This document shows, one piece after another, positions 9,317 to 21,691 of a DNA stretch of 64,000 nucleotides (within the stretch, counting starts at the first letter, position 1; each line of letters opens with the position of its first letter). The notes under the pieces were generated by a model. The model was not told where the DNA came from, did not search any database, and was given only the letters and a program-made list of their open reading frames with translations. Source of the stretch: CAWDYA01 sp963806495 (GTDB taxonomy: Bacteria > Acidobacteriota > Polarisedimenticolia > JACPZX01 > DASXTC01); the NCBI GenBank assembly GCA_963806495.1, contig CAWDYA010000005.1:248001-312000 (forward strand), written 5' to 3'. The position numbers and the translations under genes are program-made.

Positions 9317-10573
9317 TCAGGTCCCTTCCGACCAGGATCGAAGATATTTCTCCTGGTCGGGCGTGAGCGTGTCGGCGCGGTACCCCATCGTGGCGATCTT
9401 CACGCGCGCGATCTCCCGGTCGATCTCCTCGGGGACGGGATAGACCTTCTTCTGGAGGCTTGCGGCGTTCCTGACCAGGTACTCCGACGCCAGGGCCTGG
9501 TTCGCGAACGACATGTCCATCACCGCCGCGGGATGCCCCTCCGCCGCCGCCAGGTTGATCAGGCGGCCCTCGCCCAGAAGATAAATCCTCCGGCCGTCCT
9601 TCATCGTGAACTCCTCGACGAAGTCCCTCACCTTGCGCCGCGACACGGCACTCTTCTCGAGGTACGGGATGTCGATCTCCACGTTGAAATGCCCCGAGTT
9701 CGCCAGCATGGCTCCGTCGCGCATGATTTCCACGTGCTCACCGCGCAGCACGTGCTTGCTCCCCGTCACGGTGATGAAGAGACCGGCCCCGGCCGCGGCC
9801 TCGGCCATCGGCCGGACGGGGAAGCCGTCCATGACCGCTTCGAGCGCGGCCAGCGGATCCACTTCGGCCACGGTCACGTGCGCCCCCATGCCGCGCGCAC
9901 GCATCGCGACTCCCTTGCCGCACCATCCATAGCCCGCCACGACGACGTTCAGCCCGGCGAGCAGGATGTTCGTCGCGCGCACGATTCCGTCCAGCGTGCT
10001 CTGCCCTGTGCCATAGCGGTTGTCGAACATGTGCTTGGTCATCGCATCGTTGACCGCGATGATCGGGTAGGAGAGCACGCCGTCCGCCGCCATGCTGCGC
10101 AAACGGATCACGCCCGTGGTGGTCTCCTCGGTGCCGCCGATGATGTCCTTCAGCAGCTCCTTCCGGTCCGAATGCAGAACGGAGGCGGTGTCCGCTCCAT
10201 CGTCCATCGTGATGGTAGGCCGCAGCTCGAGCGCCGAGAGGATGTGACGGTAGTAGGTGTCATTGTCCTCGCCCCTGATGGCGAAGACCGGGATCCCGTA
10301 CTCGGAAACGAGCGCGGCGGCCACATCGTCCTGCGTGCTGAGCGGGTTGCTCGCGCACAGCGCGACCTGGGCGCCCCCCTCCTTCAGGGTGCGCATCAGG
10401 TTGGCCGCTTCCGAGGTGACGTGCAGGCAGGCGGACACCCGCTGCCCCTTCATCGGCTGCTGGCGCGCGAACCGCTGGCGGATCTCGCGCAGCACGGGCA
10501 TGTCCCGGTCGGCCCACTCGATGCGCAACTTGCCGCGAGCGGTCAGATCCGTGTCCCTGACGTCGAACTTCAG
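9317..10573 (-). CDS. ahcY: Adenosylhomocysteinase (SAH hydrolase), apparent CTG start
   Basis: AhcY hydrolyses S-adenosylhomocysteine reversibly to adenosine and homocysteine in the cytosol. Visible are the substrate region (KGQRVSACLHVTSEAANL), EDNDTYYRH, DDGAD, and the NAD-binding Rossmann motif GYGWCGKGVAMRARGMG. Near the C-terminus are SGHFNVEID and LAAAEGHPAAVMDMS. The length of 418 aa suits the shorter bacterial/archaeal type. The first common start codon is a TTG at 10528, but conserved family sequence continues upstream (FDVRDTDLTARGKLRIEW). The only start that includes it is CTG at 10573. That CTG overlaps the metK stop as CTGA, and AGGAGGGAGG lies just before it. The start is therefore called at CTG. 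metK is directly upstream and co-transcribed, so SAM synthesis and SAH removal are coupled. Confidence 0.93.
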   Translation of the reverse strand: MKFDVRDTDLTARGKLRIEWADRDMPVLREIRQRFARQQPMKGQRVSACLHVTSEAANLMRTLKEGGAQVALCASNPLSTQDDVAAALVSEYGIPVFAIRGEDNDTYYRHILSALELRPTITMDDGADTASVLHSDRKELLKDIIGGTEETTTGVIRLRSMAADGVLSYPIIAVNDAMTKHMFDNRYGTGQSTLDGIVRATNILLAGLNVVVAGYGWCGKGVAMRARGMGAHVTVAEVDPLAALEAVMDGFPVRPMAEAAAGAGLFITVTGSKHVLRGEHVEIMRDGAMLANSGHFNVEIDIPYLEKSAVSRRKVRDFVEEFTMKDGRRIYLLGEGRLINLAAAEGHPAAVMDMSFANQALASEYLVRNAASLQKKVYPVPEEIDREIARVKIATMGYRADTLTPDQEKYLRSWSEGT

Positions 10574-11721
10574 AGGCCCGCCTCCCTCCTCAGGGTCTCG
10601 GCCTTGTCGGTGCGCTCCCAGGTGAACTCGGGCTCGGAGCGGCCGAAATGGCCGAACGCGGCCGTCTTGCTGTAGATGGGACGCAGCAGATCGAGGTGCT
10701 TGATGATTTCGCGCGGCTTGAGCGGGAAGTGCGCCCGAACCAGCTCGCTGAGCTTTTCTTCGGAAAGCCTGCCGGTGCCGAAGGTGTCGAGCATGACCGA
10801 GACCGGCTCGGGGATGCCGATCGCGTAGGCGATCTGCACCTCGACCCTCTCCGCAAGACCCGCCGCCACCACGTTCTTGGCGATGTACCGGGCCATGTAC
10901 GAGGCGGATCGGTCGACCTTGGAGGGGTCCTTGCCGGAGAAGGCGCCGCCGCCGTGGCTGCCGACGCCACCATAGGTATCAACGATGATCTTGCGACCCG
11001 TCAGCCCGGTGTCGGCGTGGGGACCTCCCTTGACGAAACGGCCCGTGGGATTGATGAACAGCTTGGTGTTCTTGTCGAGCATTTCGGCGGGGATGACGTT
11101 CCTGATGACGTGCTTTTCGACGTCGGCACGAAGCTGCTCGGTCGTCACCTTCTCGTCGTGCTGCGTGGAGACCACCACCGCGTCCACGCGCAACGGCTTG
11201 TGCCCATCGTACTCGATGGTGACCTGCGACTTGCCATCGGGCCTCAGATAGGGCAGCACCTCTTCTCGCCGCGCCCTGGAAAGGCGGCGGACGAGCTGAT
11301 GCGCCAGCATGATCGTCATCGGCATCAGCTCGGGCGTCTCGGAGCAGGCGAACCCGAACATCAGCCCCTGGTCCCCCGCCCCACCGGTGTCCACGCCCAT
11401 CGCGATGTCGGGCGACTGCGGGCGGATGGCCGAGAGGACCGCGCAGGTGTCGGCGTCGAAACCGAACTTCGCGCGTGTGTAGCCGACCTCACGGATCGTG
11501 TCGCGCACGATGTCGGTGAACTCGACGTAGGTTCTCGTGGTGATCTCACCGGCGATCAGCGCGAGCCCCGTCGTGAGCAGGCACTCGCATGCCACGCGGC
11601 CGGCCGGGTCGTCCTTGAGAATCGAATCGACGATCGAATCGGAGATCTGATCCGCGATCTTGTCCGGGTGTCCCTCGGTGACGGACTCCGAAGTGAACAA
11701 GTGTTTGCCATTCAATGACAT
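10570..11721 (-). CDS. metK: S-adenosylmethionine synthetase
   Basis: MetK condenses ATP and methionine to SAM. The protein is 383 aa from the ATG at 11721, the normal family length. Signature motifs include FTSESVTEGHPDKIADQISD, GVDTGGAGDQG (family form GAGDQGLMFGFA) and GGGAFSGKDPSKVDRS. The frame is open further upstream, but that stretch matches nothing in the family. GGAGG lies 6 nt before the chosen ATG. It is the first gene of a metK-ahcY operon behind the promoter at 11842-11870 and a leader of about 110 nt. A small inverted repeat in the leader (11731-11741, CCGC-ATC-GCGG) overlaps the edge of the Shine-Dalgarno and might limit ribosome access. Confidence 0.97.
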   Translation of the reverse strand: MSLNGKHLFTSESVTEGHPDKIADQISDSIVDSILKDDPAGRVACECLLTTGLALIAGEITTRTYVEFTDIVRDTIREVGYTRAKFGFDADTCAVLSAIRPQSPDIAMGVDTGGAGDQGLMFGFACSETPELMPMTIMLAHQLVRRLSRARREEVLPYLRPDGKSQVTIEYDGHKPLRVDAVVVSTQHDEKVTTEQLRADVEKHVIRNVIPAEMLDKNTKLFINPTGRFVKGGPHADTGLTGRKIIVDTYGGVGSHGGGAFSGKDPSKVDRSASYMARYIAKNVVAAGLAERVEVQIAYAIGIPEPVSVMLDTFGTGRLSEEKLSELVRAHFPLKPREIIKHLDLLRPIYSKTAAFGHFGRSEPEFTWERTDKAETLRREAGL

Positions 11722-11836
11722 GCAGTGCCTCCGCGATGCGGTGGTGCGACCTGGTGCTGTCCCGGGCGGGCAGGCGCCGAAGGTCCCCTCGAAACGGAGG
11801 CCCTCACGCTGTAAACCACACACCCACAGCAGGAAG
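11722..11836 (-). promoter_or_regulatory. metK 5' leader, possible regulatory RNA
   Basis: Between the predicted start site near 11835 and the metK ATG there are about 114 nt without a reading frame of note. It can form a CCTC-CGTTTC-GAGG hairpin and, just before the start, CCGC-ATC-GCGG, whose 3' arm runs into the GGAGG ribosome site. metK leaders often carry SAM riboswitches. I could not match the conserved cores of SAM-I, SAM-II or SAH aptamers, so this is only a candidate. Confidence 0.3.
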
Positions 11837-11841
11837 GCGGC

Positions 11842-11870
11842 AGTATACGCATCCCTCGCGCGGTCGTCAA
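11842..11870 (-). promoter_or_regulatory. Sigma-70-type promoter for metK-ahcY
   Basis: On the minus strand, TTGACG (11865-11870), a 17-nt spacer and TATACT (11842-11847) give a near-consensus housekeeping promoter. It lies between the dnaE stop and metK. Confidence 0.8.
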
Positions 11871-11886
11871 CGAGGCGCGGGGCGCG

Positions 11887-15393
<3,507 letters not shown>

Positions 15394-15410
15394 GGCTCCC
15401 CTTCCCTTCC

Positions 15411-16964
15411 TCACTCCCACTCAATGGTGCCGGGAGGCTTGCTGCTGATGTCGTAGACGACGCGGTTGATGCCCCGGACCTCGTTGACGATCCTCCGCGA
15501 GACCCGCGCCAGGAACTCGTGCGGCAGCCGCGACCAGTCCGCGGTCATGAAGTCGGCGGTCTCCACCGCCCGCAGCGCCAGCACGTTCTCGTAGGTTCGT
15601 CCGTCGCCCATCACCCCGACGCTGCGCACCGGGAGCAGGACCGCGAACGCCTGTGCGATACCATCGTACAACCCTTCGCTGCGGATCTCCTCGATGAAGA
15701 TTGCATCGGCGTCCTGGAGCAGACGGACCCGGTCACGTGTCACCTCTCCGAGGACCCGGACGGAGAGGCCCGGCCCCGGAAACGGATGGCGCATCACCAT
15801 CTCCCGCGGAAGACCCAGCTCCAGGCCGAGCCGGCGCACCTCGTCCTTGAACAGGTACCGCAGCGGCTCGACGACGCCGAGTTCCATCCGCTCCGGAAGC
15901 CCCCCCACGTTGTGATGCGTCTTGATGGTGGAGGAGGGTCCCCGCACCGAGCGTGACTCGATCAGGTCCGGATACAGGGTGCCCTGCCCGAGGTACCGGA
16001 TCGGCGCCCCCCCCGAGAGCGCCCGGGCCTCCTCCTCGAACACCCGCACGAAGGTCTCGCCGACCGCGCGCCGCTTCGCCTCCGGGTCGGTCAGCCCCTC
16101 GAGCGAGGCGAGGAACCGGTCCGAGGCGTCGCGGTGCCGCACCGCCAGCTCGAAGCTCCTCGAGAACATACCGGTGACCTCGGCAGCCTCACCGCGTCGC
16201 AGCAGCCCCGTATCGATGAAGAGGCAGGTCAGACGCTCGCCGATCGCCCGGTGGATGACGAGCGCCGCCACCGATGAGTCGACACCGCCCGACAGCCCGC
16301 ATAGCACCCTTCCCTCCTCGCCGACCTCTTGACGCACGCGGGCGATCGCCTCGTCGAGGAAGGAGGCAACCGTCCAGTCGCCCCGGCAACCGCACGCGCC
16401 GACCAGGAAGTTCTTCAGCATCGCGACTCCGTGGGGCGTGTGCGCCACCTCGGGATGGAACGCCATGCCGTAGAAGCCGCGCTCCCGATCCTCAGCAGCC
16501 GCGTAGGGGCTCCCGGCGGTGCGGGCCAGCTCGACGAACCCATCGGGCAGCCGTGCGATCTCGTCGCCGTGGCTCATCAGGACCGGCTGACGCGACGGGA
16601 GGCCGGACAGGAGCCGCCCCGCCTCGAGCACCGTGACGTCCGCCTGCCCGTACTCGCGCCGGCCGCCGCCCCTGACCTCGCCGCCGAGCCGGTTCACCAT
16701 GTACTGGAACCCGTAGCAGATCCCCAGGACCGGGATCCCGAGATCGAATATCCGCTCGGCCGCGTGTGGGGCGTCCGGAGCGTAGACCGAGTCCGGGCCA
16801 CCCGAGAGGATGATCCCCTTCGGCCCCGCCGTCTCGATCGCCTCGACGCCGATCCCGCCGTCCACGATCTCGCTGTAGACGGCGCACTCGCGCACCTTGC
16901 GGGCGATGAGCTGCGTGTACTGTCCGCCGAAGTCCAGGATCAGAACGGTCTCGTGCCGGGTCAA
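15411..16964 (-). CDS. guaA: GMP synthase (glutamine-hydrolysing)
   Basis: GuaA converts XMP to GMP using ATP and glutamine. The 517-residue protein has an N-terminal class I glutamine amidotransferase domain with nucleophile Cys in GICYGFQ and the catalytic His/Glu in FHPEVAHTPHG. An ATP pyrophosphatase domain follows with the PP-loop LSGGVDSSVAALV, then the C-terminal dimerisation domain ending NRVVYDISSKPPGTIEWE, typical of the family. The start is TTG at 16964 in a TTGA overlap with the holA stop, with GGAGGA 9 nt upstream. The fusion of both domains is the normal bacterial form. Confidence 0.97.
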   Translation of the reverse strand: MTRHETVLILDFGGQYTQLIARKVRECAVYSEIVDGGIGVEAIETAGPKGIILSGGPDSVYAPDAPHAAERIFDLGIPVLGICYGFQYMVNRLGGEVRGGGRREYGQADVTVLEAGRLLSGLPSRQPVLMSHGDEIARLPDGFVELARTAGSPYAAAEDRERGFYGMAFHPEVAHTPHGVAMLKNFLVGACGCRGDWTVASFLDEAIARVRQEVGEEGRVLCGLSGGVDSSVAALVIHRAIGERLTCLFIDTGLLRRGEAAEVTGMFSRSFELAVRHRDASDRFLASLEGLTDPEAKRRAVGETFVRVFEEEARALSGGAPIRYLGQGTLYPDLIESRSVRGPSSTIKTHHNVGGLPERMELGVVEPLRYLFKDEVRRLGLELGLPREMVMRHPFPGPGLSVRVLGEVTRDRVRLLQDADAIFIEEIRSEGLYDGIAQAFAVLLPVRSVGVMGDGRTYENVLALRAVETADFMTADWSRLPHEFLARVSRRIVNEVRGINRVVYDISSKPPGTIEWE

Positions 16965-18025
16965 AGCGCGCAGATCCTCCAGACGAGCGATTCCATGTGG
17001 CCCAGCTCCGCCCCCGAGCCGTACCCCTTGATCGCCCGATCGGTTTCGCGCGCGATGCGGAACGCCTCAATCAGACGGGGCTCGTCGAACGACTCGAGCT
17101 GCCGCGTCAACCGGGTCTTCACGTCGGGTGGCAGCGTCGGGGATGTGGCCTGCACCACCATGCGCGCCGGCTCGCCCCGCTCGACACGCGCCCTCATCGA
17201 CAGGAACCGTCTGAGCTGGCTCTCCAGCAGGCCGAGGATCATGTAGCCCGTGCCGCCGGCGTCGTACAGGTCGCGCATGATCCGGATCGCCCGGTACGGC
17301 TCGCGGGACAGCACGGCGTCGCCGAGATGGAACGGGTTCGTGTCGTGCCCCCGTGCCACGATCTCCTCGATGAGCGCGCGGGTCACGCGAGGCTTGCCGC
17401 GCGTGCGGCCTCCCGCCCGCGCACCGAGCGCCGCCACCTGCAGCTCGGACATGGCGCCGACGTAGTTCTCACCCATCAGATCGGCCAGGGCGCGGGCCGC
17501 GTCGGTGTCCAGGGCGACGCCGATCCTGATCGCCTGCGCCTGCAGCCAGCGTGACAGCTGGTAGTCGCGCGGCGGCTTGAAGTCCAGCAGGACCGCGTGC
17601 TTCTTCAGGGCGGTCAGCAGCGACCCCTTCGCCTGGTCGAAGACGAACACCAGGCAGGTACCGGCGCACGGCGACGGAGCGTACTCGGCCAGCGCCCCGA
17701 CATCCCGCTCGCGCACCCTGTCGGCGCGACGCACGAGGATCATCCTGTGGGTTCCGCCCATCGGGAGCATCTCGGCCTGGTTCACGAGTCCCGAGCCGTC
17801 GACCTCCTCGCCGGAGAGCGACGCGTAGTTGAACGCCTCGAACCCCTCGGAGACGATCGTCCGCCGCAGCTCGTCGATGATAGCGTCGCGGCTGAAATAG
17901 TCCTGACCGGTGACCGCCACCAGGGGCGGCACATCGCCCCGGCCCGCCGCTTCCACGATCGCCACCGGGTCGGCGGCGACGGTGCGGGAGCGGGACGACG
18001 AACGGCCCTTCGTCGTGCGGGCCAT
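16961..18025 (-). CDS. holA: DNA polymerase III delta subunit
   Basis: HolA is the clamp-loader delta subunit that opens the beta clamp. The 354-residue protein has a basic Ser/Arg-rich N-terminus (1-15) and then the delta fold. Family features include LVAVTGQDYFSRDAIIDELR, the EGFEAFNYASLSG region and MLPMGGTHRMILVRRAD. The middle helical domain (LADLMGENYVGAMSELQ) and the C-terminal collar helices (ILGLLESQLRRFLSMRARV) are also present. It sits between lptE and guaA. The leuS-lptE-holA order is well known in other diderms, which supports the call. Its ATG overlaps the lptE stop by one base (TGATG). Confidence 0.92.
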   Translation of the reverse strand: MARTTKGRSSSRSRTVAADPVAIVEAAGRGDVPPLVAVTGQDYFSRDAIIDELRRTIVSEGFEAFNYASLSGEEVDGSGLVNQAEMLPMGGTHRMILVRRADRVRERDVGALAEYAPSPCAGTCLVFVFDQAKGSLLTALKKHAVLLDFKPPRDYQLSRWLQAQAIRIGVALDTDAARALADLMGENYVGAMSELQVAALGARAGGRTRGKPRVTRALIEEIVARGHDTNPFHLGDAVLSREPYRAIRIMRDLYDAGGTGYMILGLLESQLRRFLSMRARVERGEPARMVVQATSPTLPPDVKTRLTRQLESFDEPRLIEAFRIARETDRAIKGYGSGAELGHMESLVWRICAL

Positions 18026-18576
18026 CAGAATCCCTCCAGTATCGAGCTGACGACCGACTGGGCGAAGTCGCGGGCGATCTCGTCGATCGCGACGATCTCC
18101 TGATCGAAGAAATTGGCCGCGGATCCCTCGACGTCGTATTGCTTCTTGAACACGAAGTGGCTGCTGCGGAAGAGCGTACGGTTGTCGGGCAGCTCCACGA
18201 GGTCCACCGACGCGCTGATCACCACCTCGTAGCGGGTGGCACGGCCCTCCTGCGAGACGCTCACCGGCGTGACGTCATAACCGGTCACCTCCCCCTTCAG
18301 CAGCGCGTCGGCGCCGGCGGCCGTGCCGGTGACGCGGTAGCCGCCGCGCTGGATGAAGGTCGCGGTCACCTGCTCGGTGATCCGCTGCTCGATCTCGGTG
18401 CGCCGCGTGTGGTTCTCGAACGGCGGGATCGCGATAACCTTCACGCTCGGGGGCAGGAGCTGATTGCGCCCCGCGAGCCGGTAGCCGCAGGAGATGCCGG
18501 CCGAGACGAGACACAGCAGCGCTGTCGCGATCGCCGGCGACCGCATCCCGCATCGGGAGCCGGCGCGGGCGGTCAT
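18025..18576 (-). CDS. lptE: LPS-assembly lipoprotein LptE
   Basis: LptE is an outer-membrane lipoprotein that plugs the LptD barrel and helps LPS reach the surface. The 183-residue product has a hydrophobic signal with a lipobox-like SAGISC ending at Cys30, so lipidation is predicted there. The mature part starts CGYRLAGRNQLLPP, typical of LptE (CGYRL), then VKVIAIPPFENHTRR and a FVFKKQYDVEG-like strand. The start ATG is in an ATGA overlap with the leuS stop; an internal ATG at residue 11 is a possible alternative. Its position between leuS and holA is conserved in many diderms. LptF/G parts of the same pathway are at 1-1962. Confidence 0.9.
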   Translation of the reverse strand: MTARAGSRCGMRSPAIATALLCLVSAGISCGYRLAGRNQLLPPSVKVIAIPPFENHTRRTEIEQRITEQVTATFIQRGGYRVTGTAAGADALLKGEVTGYDVTPVSVSQEGRATRYEVVISASVDLVELPDNRTLFRSSHFVFKKQYDVEGSAANFFDQEIVAIDEIARDFAQSVVSSILEGF

Positions 18577-21086
18577 CGCCCCAGCACGATGTTGAGCAGC
18601 TTGTCGCTGACGAACACCGTGCGGGCGATCGCCGGCCCGCCGGGCGGCCGCACAGACGCCTCGAGCCGCGCATCCCGCGAGAGCGCTTCCATCACGCCCG
18701 CCTCGTCCGTCCCGGCGGGCACGGTCACCCGTCCCCTCATCTTTCCGTTGACCTGAACCACCACCGTCACCTGCTCGCTCGACAGCATGGCGGGATCGGC
18801 GTCCGGCCAGGAGGAGACGGCCAGCAGCGTAGTTCGGCCGAGACGGTGCCACGCCTCCTCCGCCAGGTGCGGCGCGAAGGGGGCGAGACAGATCGACAGG
18901 ATCTCCAGCGCCTCGCGAAGCACCGCAGCGTCCACGCCCGCGCCTCCTCCACCGTCCCCGGACGCCTCGTCGGGCGGGGGCGCGCAGACGTACAGCGTGT
19001 TGACCAGCTCCATGATGGCGGATATCGCGGTATTGAGATGCAGCCTGCGGTCGACGTCGTCCGACACACGCGCCAGGGTCTGATGGGCCTTGCGCCTCAG
19101 CTCGAGCGAGCGGCCGGCCGGCGCCCCGGTGGCGCCGTGCCGGACGTCGCTCAGCGTGTCGGCATGGGCGTCCACCAGACGCCAGCAACGTCGCGCAAAA
19201 CGCTGCAGTCCCTCCACCCCCCCTTCGCTCCACTCCAGGTCCTTCTCGGGCGGCGCGGCGAACAGGACGAACAGTCGCGTCACGTCGGCGCCGTATCTCA
19301 CGACCATCTCGTCCGGAGCCACGACGTTGCCCTTCGACTTGGACATGGTGGTGCCGTCCTTGAGCACCATCCCCTGGCACAGCAGTCTCGCGACCGGCTC
19401 GCCCGGCGTGCCCAGCCCGAGATCGCGCATCGCCATGCTGAAGAACCGGGCGTACATCAGATGCAGGATGGCGTGCGTGATCCCCCCGACATACAGGTCG
19501 ATCGGGAACCAGGCACGCGCCAGTGCCGGATCGAAGGGCGCTTTGTCGTTGCCCGGATCGAGATAGCGGTAGAAGTACCAGGATGAATCGACGAACGTGT
19601 CCATCGTGTCGGTCTCGCGCCGCGCCGTCCCGCCGCAGCGCGGACACGCCACCTTCAGGAACGACTCGCTCGACGCCAGGGGGCTCCCCCCCTTGCCTGT
19701 GAAACGCACGTCGGTCGGAAGGAGCACCGGGAGGTCCTCCTCGGGGACGGGGACGATACCGCAGCGCTCGCAGTGGATCATGGGGATCGGCGTCCCCCAG
19801 TAACGCTGGCGCGAGATCCCCCAGTCCTTCAGCCTGTACTGGACCGACGCCTCACCGAAGCCTCCCTCGACCGCGTGGCCGGTCATGACGCGCTGGGCCT
19901 CGCGGCAATCCAGCCCCGAGAACCGCCCCGAGTCGACCGTCCTGCCCTCCTCGGAGACGAAGGGCAGATCGGGGGCGGAGCCGTCGGCCGGCTCGATGAC
20001 GCGCCGGATCGGGAGCCCGTAGCGCGTGGCGAAATCGAAATCACGCTCATCGTGCCCGGGCACGCCCATGATCGCCCCGGTGCCGTACTCCATGAGAACG
20101 AAGTTGGCCAGCCAGATCTGGAGGCGCTCCCCGGTGAACGGGTTGATCGCGTGCGAGCCGGTGAACAACCCCTCCTTCTGCCGCTCCGCGGTGAGCTTCT
20201 CGCCCACGGGCGCGCGCTTCAGCTCCTCGAGGAACCGCATTGCCCGGGCCGGGTCGGCGGCACTCTGGAGCACCGCCGCCGCGACCGGGTGATCGGGCGA
20301 CAGCGCCAGGAAGGTGGCGCCGCAGATGGTGTCGATACGCGTGGTGAAGACACGGATCGGGGCCACGTCGGGGCGGCCGTCGACGGCGAAGTCCACGAAC
20401 GCCCCCTCGCTGCGGCCGATCCAGTTGCGCTGCATGCTCAGGACCCGTTCGGGCCATCCCGCCAGCCCCTCCAGATCGTCGAGCAGCTCCTGGGCGTACC
20501 GGCTGATGCGCAGGAACCACTGGTCGAGGTCCTTCTGGACGACCTCCGTGTGGCACCGCCAGCAGCCCCCCTGCTCGACCTGCTCGTTGGCCAGCACGGT
20601 GGCGCAGCTCGGGCACCAGTTGACGCGTCTCAGGCTGCGATAGGCCAGCCCGCTCCCGTACATCCGGATGAACAGCCACTGGTTCCAGCGGTAGTACTCG
20701 GGAGTGTGCGAGGCGATCTCGCGGCTCCAGTCGTAGGCGAATCCCATGCGCCGGAGCTGGGACCGCATGTCGGCGATGTTCGACTCGGTCCACTCGCCCG
20801 GATGCAGGCCGCGCTGGATCGCCGCGTTCTCGGCCGGCAGGCCGAAGGAATCCCATCCCATCGGATGGATCACGTCGAATCCGCGCATGAACTTGTAGCG
20901 CGCCACGGCGTCGCCGATCGCGTAGTTGCGCACGTGACCCATGTGGATGCGACCGGAGGGGTACGGAAGCATCTCCAGGCAGTAGAACGGCTCGCGGCCC
21001 GGCAGTCTCGGCGCGGCGAAGGCGCCGGTTTCCTGCCACGCCTTCTGCCACTTCAGTTCGATGGCATCATGATCGTATTCGGTCAC
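18573..21086 (-). CDS. leuS: Leucyl-tRNA synthetase
   Basis: LeuS charges tRNA-Leu. The 837-residue class I enzyme shows the HIGH-type motif as HMGH in MLPYPSGRIHMGHVRNY, and the KMSKS motif as TMSKSKGNVV. A zinc-binding insert (CPSC...CWRC) and a CP1 editing domain (TTRIDTICGATFLALSPDHP) are present. The C-terminus ends KLLNIVLGR, as usual. The start is GTG at 21086 with no strong Shine-Dalgarno. The gap 21087-21217 to nusB contains GC-rich sequence and only a weak promoter-like pair (TTGCCC and TACCAT on the minus strand). It is the first gene of leuS-lptE-holA-guaA-dnaE. Confidence 0.97.
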   Translation of the reverse strand: MTEYDHDAIELKWQKAWQETGAFAAPRLPGREPFYCLEMLPYPSGRIHMGHVRNYAIGDAVARYKFMRGFDVIHPMGWDSFGLPAENAAIQRGLHPGEWTESNIADMRSQLRRMGFAYDWSREIASHTPEYYRWNQWLFIRMYGSGLAYRSLRRVNWCPSCATVLANEQVEQGGCWRCHTEVVQKDLDQWFLRISRYAQELLDDLEGLAGWPERVLSMQRNWIGRSEGAFVDFAVDGRPDVAPIRVFTTRIDTICGATFLALSPDHPVAAAVLQSAADPARAMRFLEELKRAPVGEKLTAERQKEGLFTGSHAINPFTGERLQIWLANFVLMEYGTGAIMGVPGHDERDFDFATRYGLPIRRVIEPADGSAPDLPFVSEEGRTVDSGRFSGLDCREAQRVMTGHAVEGGFGEASVQYRLKDWGISRQRYWGTPIPMIHCERCGIVPVPEEDLPVLLPTDVRFTGKGGSPLASSESFLKVACPRCGGTARRETDTMDTFVDSSWYFYRYLDPGNDKAPFDPALARAWFPIDLYVGGITHAILHLMYARFFSMAMRDLGLGTPGEPVARLLCQGMVLKDGTTMSKSKGNVVAPDEMVVRYGADVTRLFVLFAAPPEKDLEWSEGGVEGLQRFARRCWRLVDAHADTLSDVRHGATGAPAGRSLELRRKAHQTLARVSDDVDRRLHLNTAISAIMELVNTLYVCAPPPDEASGDGGGGAGVDAAVLREALEILSICLAPFAPHLAEEAWHRLGRTTLLAVSSWPDADPAMLSSEQVTVVVQVNGKMRGRVTVPAGTDEAGVMEALSRDARLEASVRPPGGPAIARTVFVSDKLLNIVLGR

Positions 21087-21217
21087 GGGAACGGGTACCC
21101 TGGATGTCCGTGGGAGGCGAGCCCGCCTTTCCGGGAGTCGGGCGGCGCGACGCGCCGGATGGTATCACAGAGGTTCGAGGCCGGGCAAGGCGAACGCCGC
21201 GTCCGCCGGGCCTCAGG

Positions 21218-21691
21218 CTACGCCGTCGAGCCCTCGCGGGACGCCTGCAGGGTTGCCGGGATCGCCAGCTCTCCGCTCTCGAGCCGGATCCGGATTGCGT
21301 CGAGTATCCCGTTGATGAACGGGCCCGACTCGTCATTGCCGAACTTCTTCGCGATCTCGATCGCCTCGTCGATCACCACCACACCCGGCGTGTTCGGCTG
21401 GAAGAGGAACTCGTAGATCGCCATCCGCAGGATGTTGCGGTCCACGACCGCCATCCGCCCGATGCGCCAGTGCAGGGCGCACGAAGCCAGCACCTCGTCG
21501 ATGCCGTCGCGGCAGGCCATCGTGCCCAGGACGATCTGCTCGGCGAAGACCCGTACCGGCTCCTGGACGTTCTTCCCCTCCCAGAAGGCTTCGAGCACAT
21601 CCCCGGGATCCTGAGGGGAGAGATCGAGCTGGTAAAGGAGCTGCACCGCGTACTCGCGCGAGCGGCGGCGCTCCCCCACACGGGTCGTCAT
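21218..21691 (-). CDS. nusB: Transcription antitermination factor NusB
   Basis: NusB binds boxA RNA with NusE (S10) and supports antitermination of rRNA operons. The 157-residue all-helical protein has the family marks SREYAVQLLYQLDLSP at the N-terminus, DRNILRMAIYEFL, and VVIDEAIEIAKKFGNDESG followed by FINGILDAI. The ATG at 21691 overlaps the ribH stop as ATGA, so the genes are co-translated. The ribH-nusB order is conserved across many bacteria and supports both calls. Confidence 0.95.
   Translation of the reverse strand: MTTRVGERRRSREYAVQLLYQLDLSPQDPGDVLEAFWEGKNVQEPVRVFAEQIVLGTMACRDGIDEVLASCALHWRIGRMAVVDRNILRMAIYEFLFQPNTPGVVVIDEAIEIAKKFGNDESGPFINGILDAIRIRLESGELAIPATLQASREGSTA

Noticed and set aside
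11722..11836. SAM-I, SAM-II or SAH riboswitch before metK
   Set aside because: I looked for the conserved aptamer cores and found none by eye. It is kept only as a structured leader of unknown class.
18025..19647. Long frame of 540 residues covering lptE and part of leuS antiparallel frame
   Set aside because: The first part is Arg/Gly-rich shadow of leuS in another frame. Only the part from the ATG at 18576 has a signal, lipobox and LptE features.
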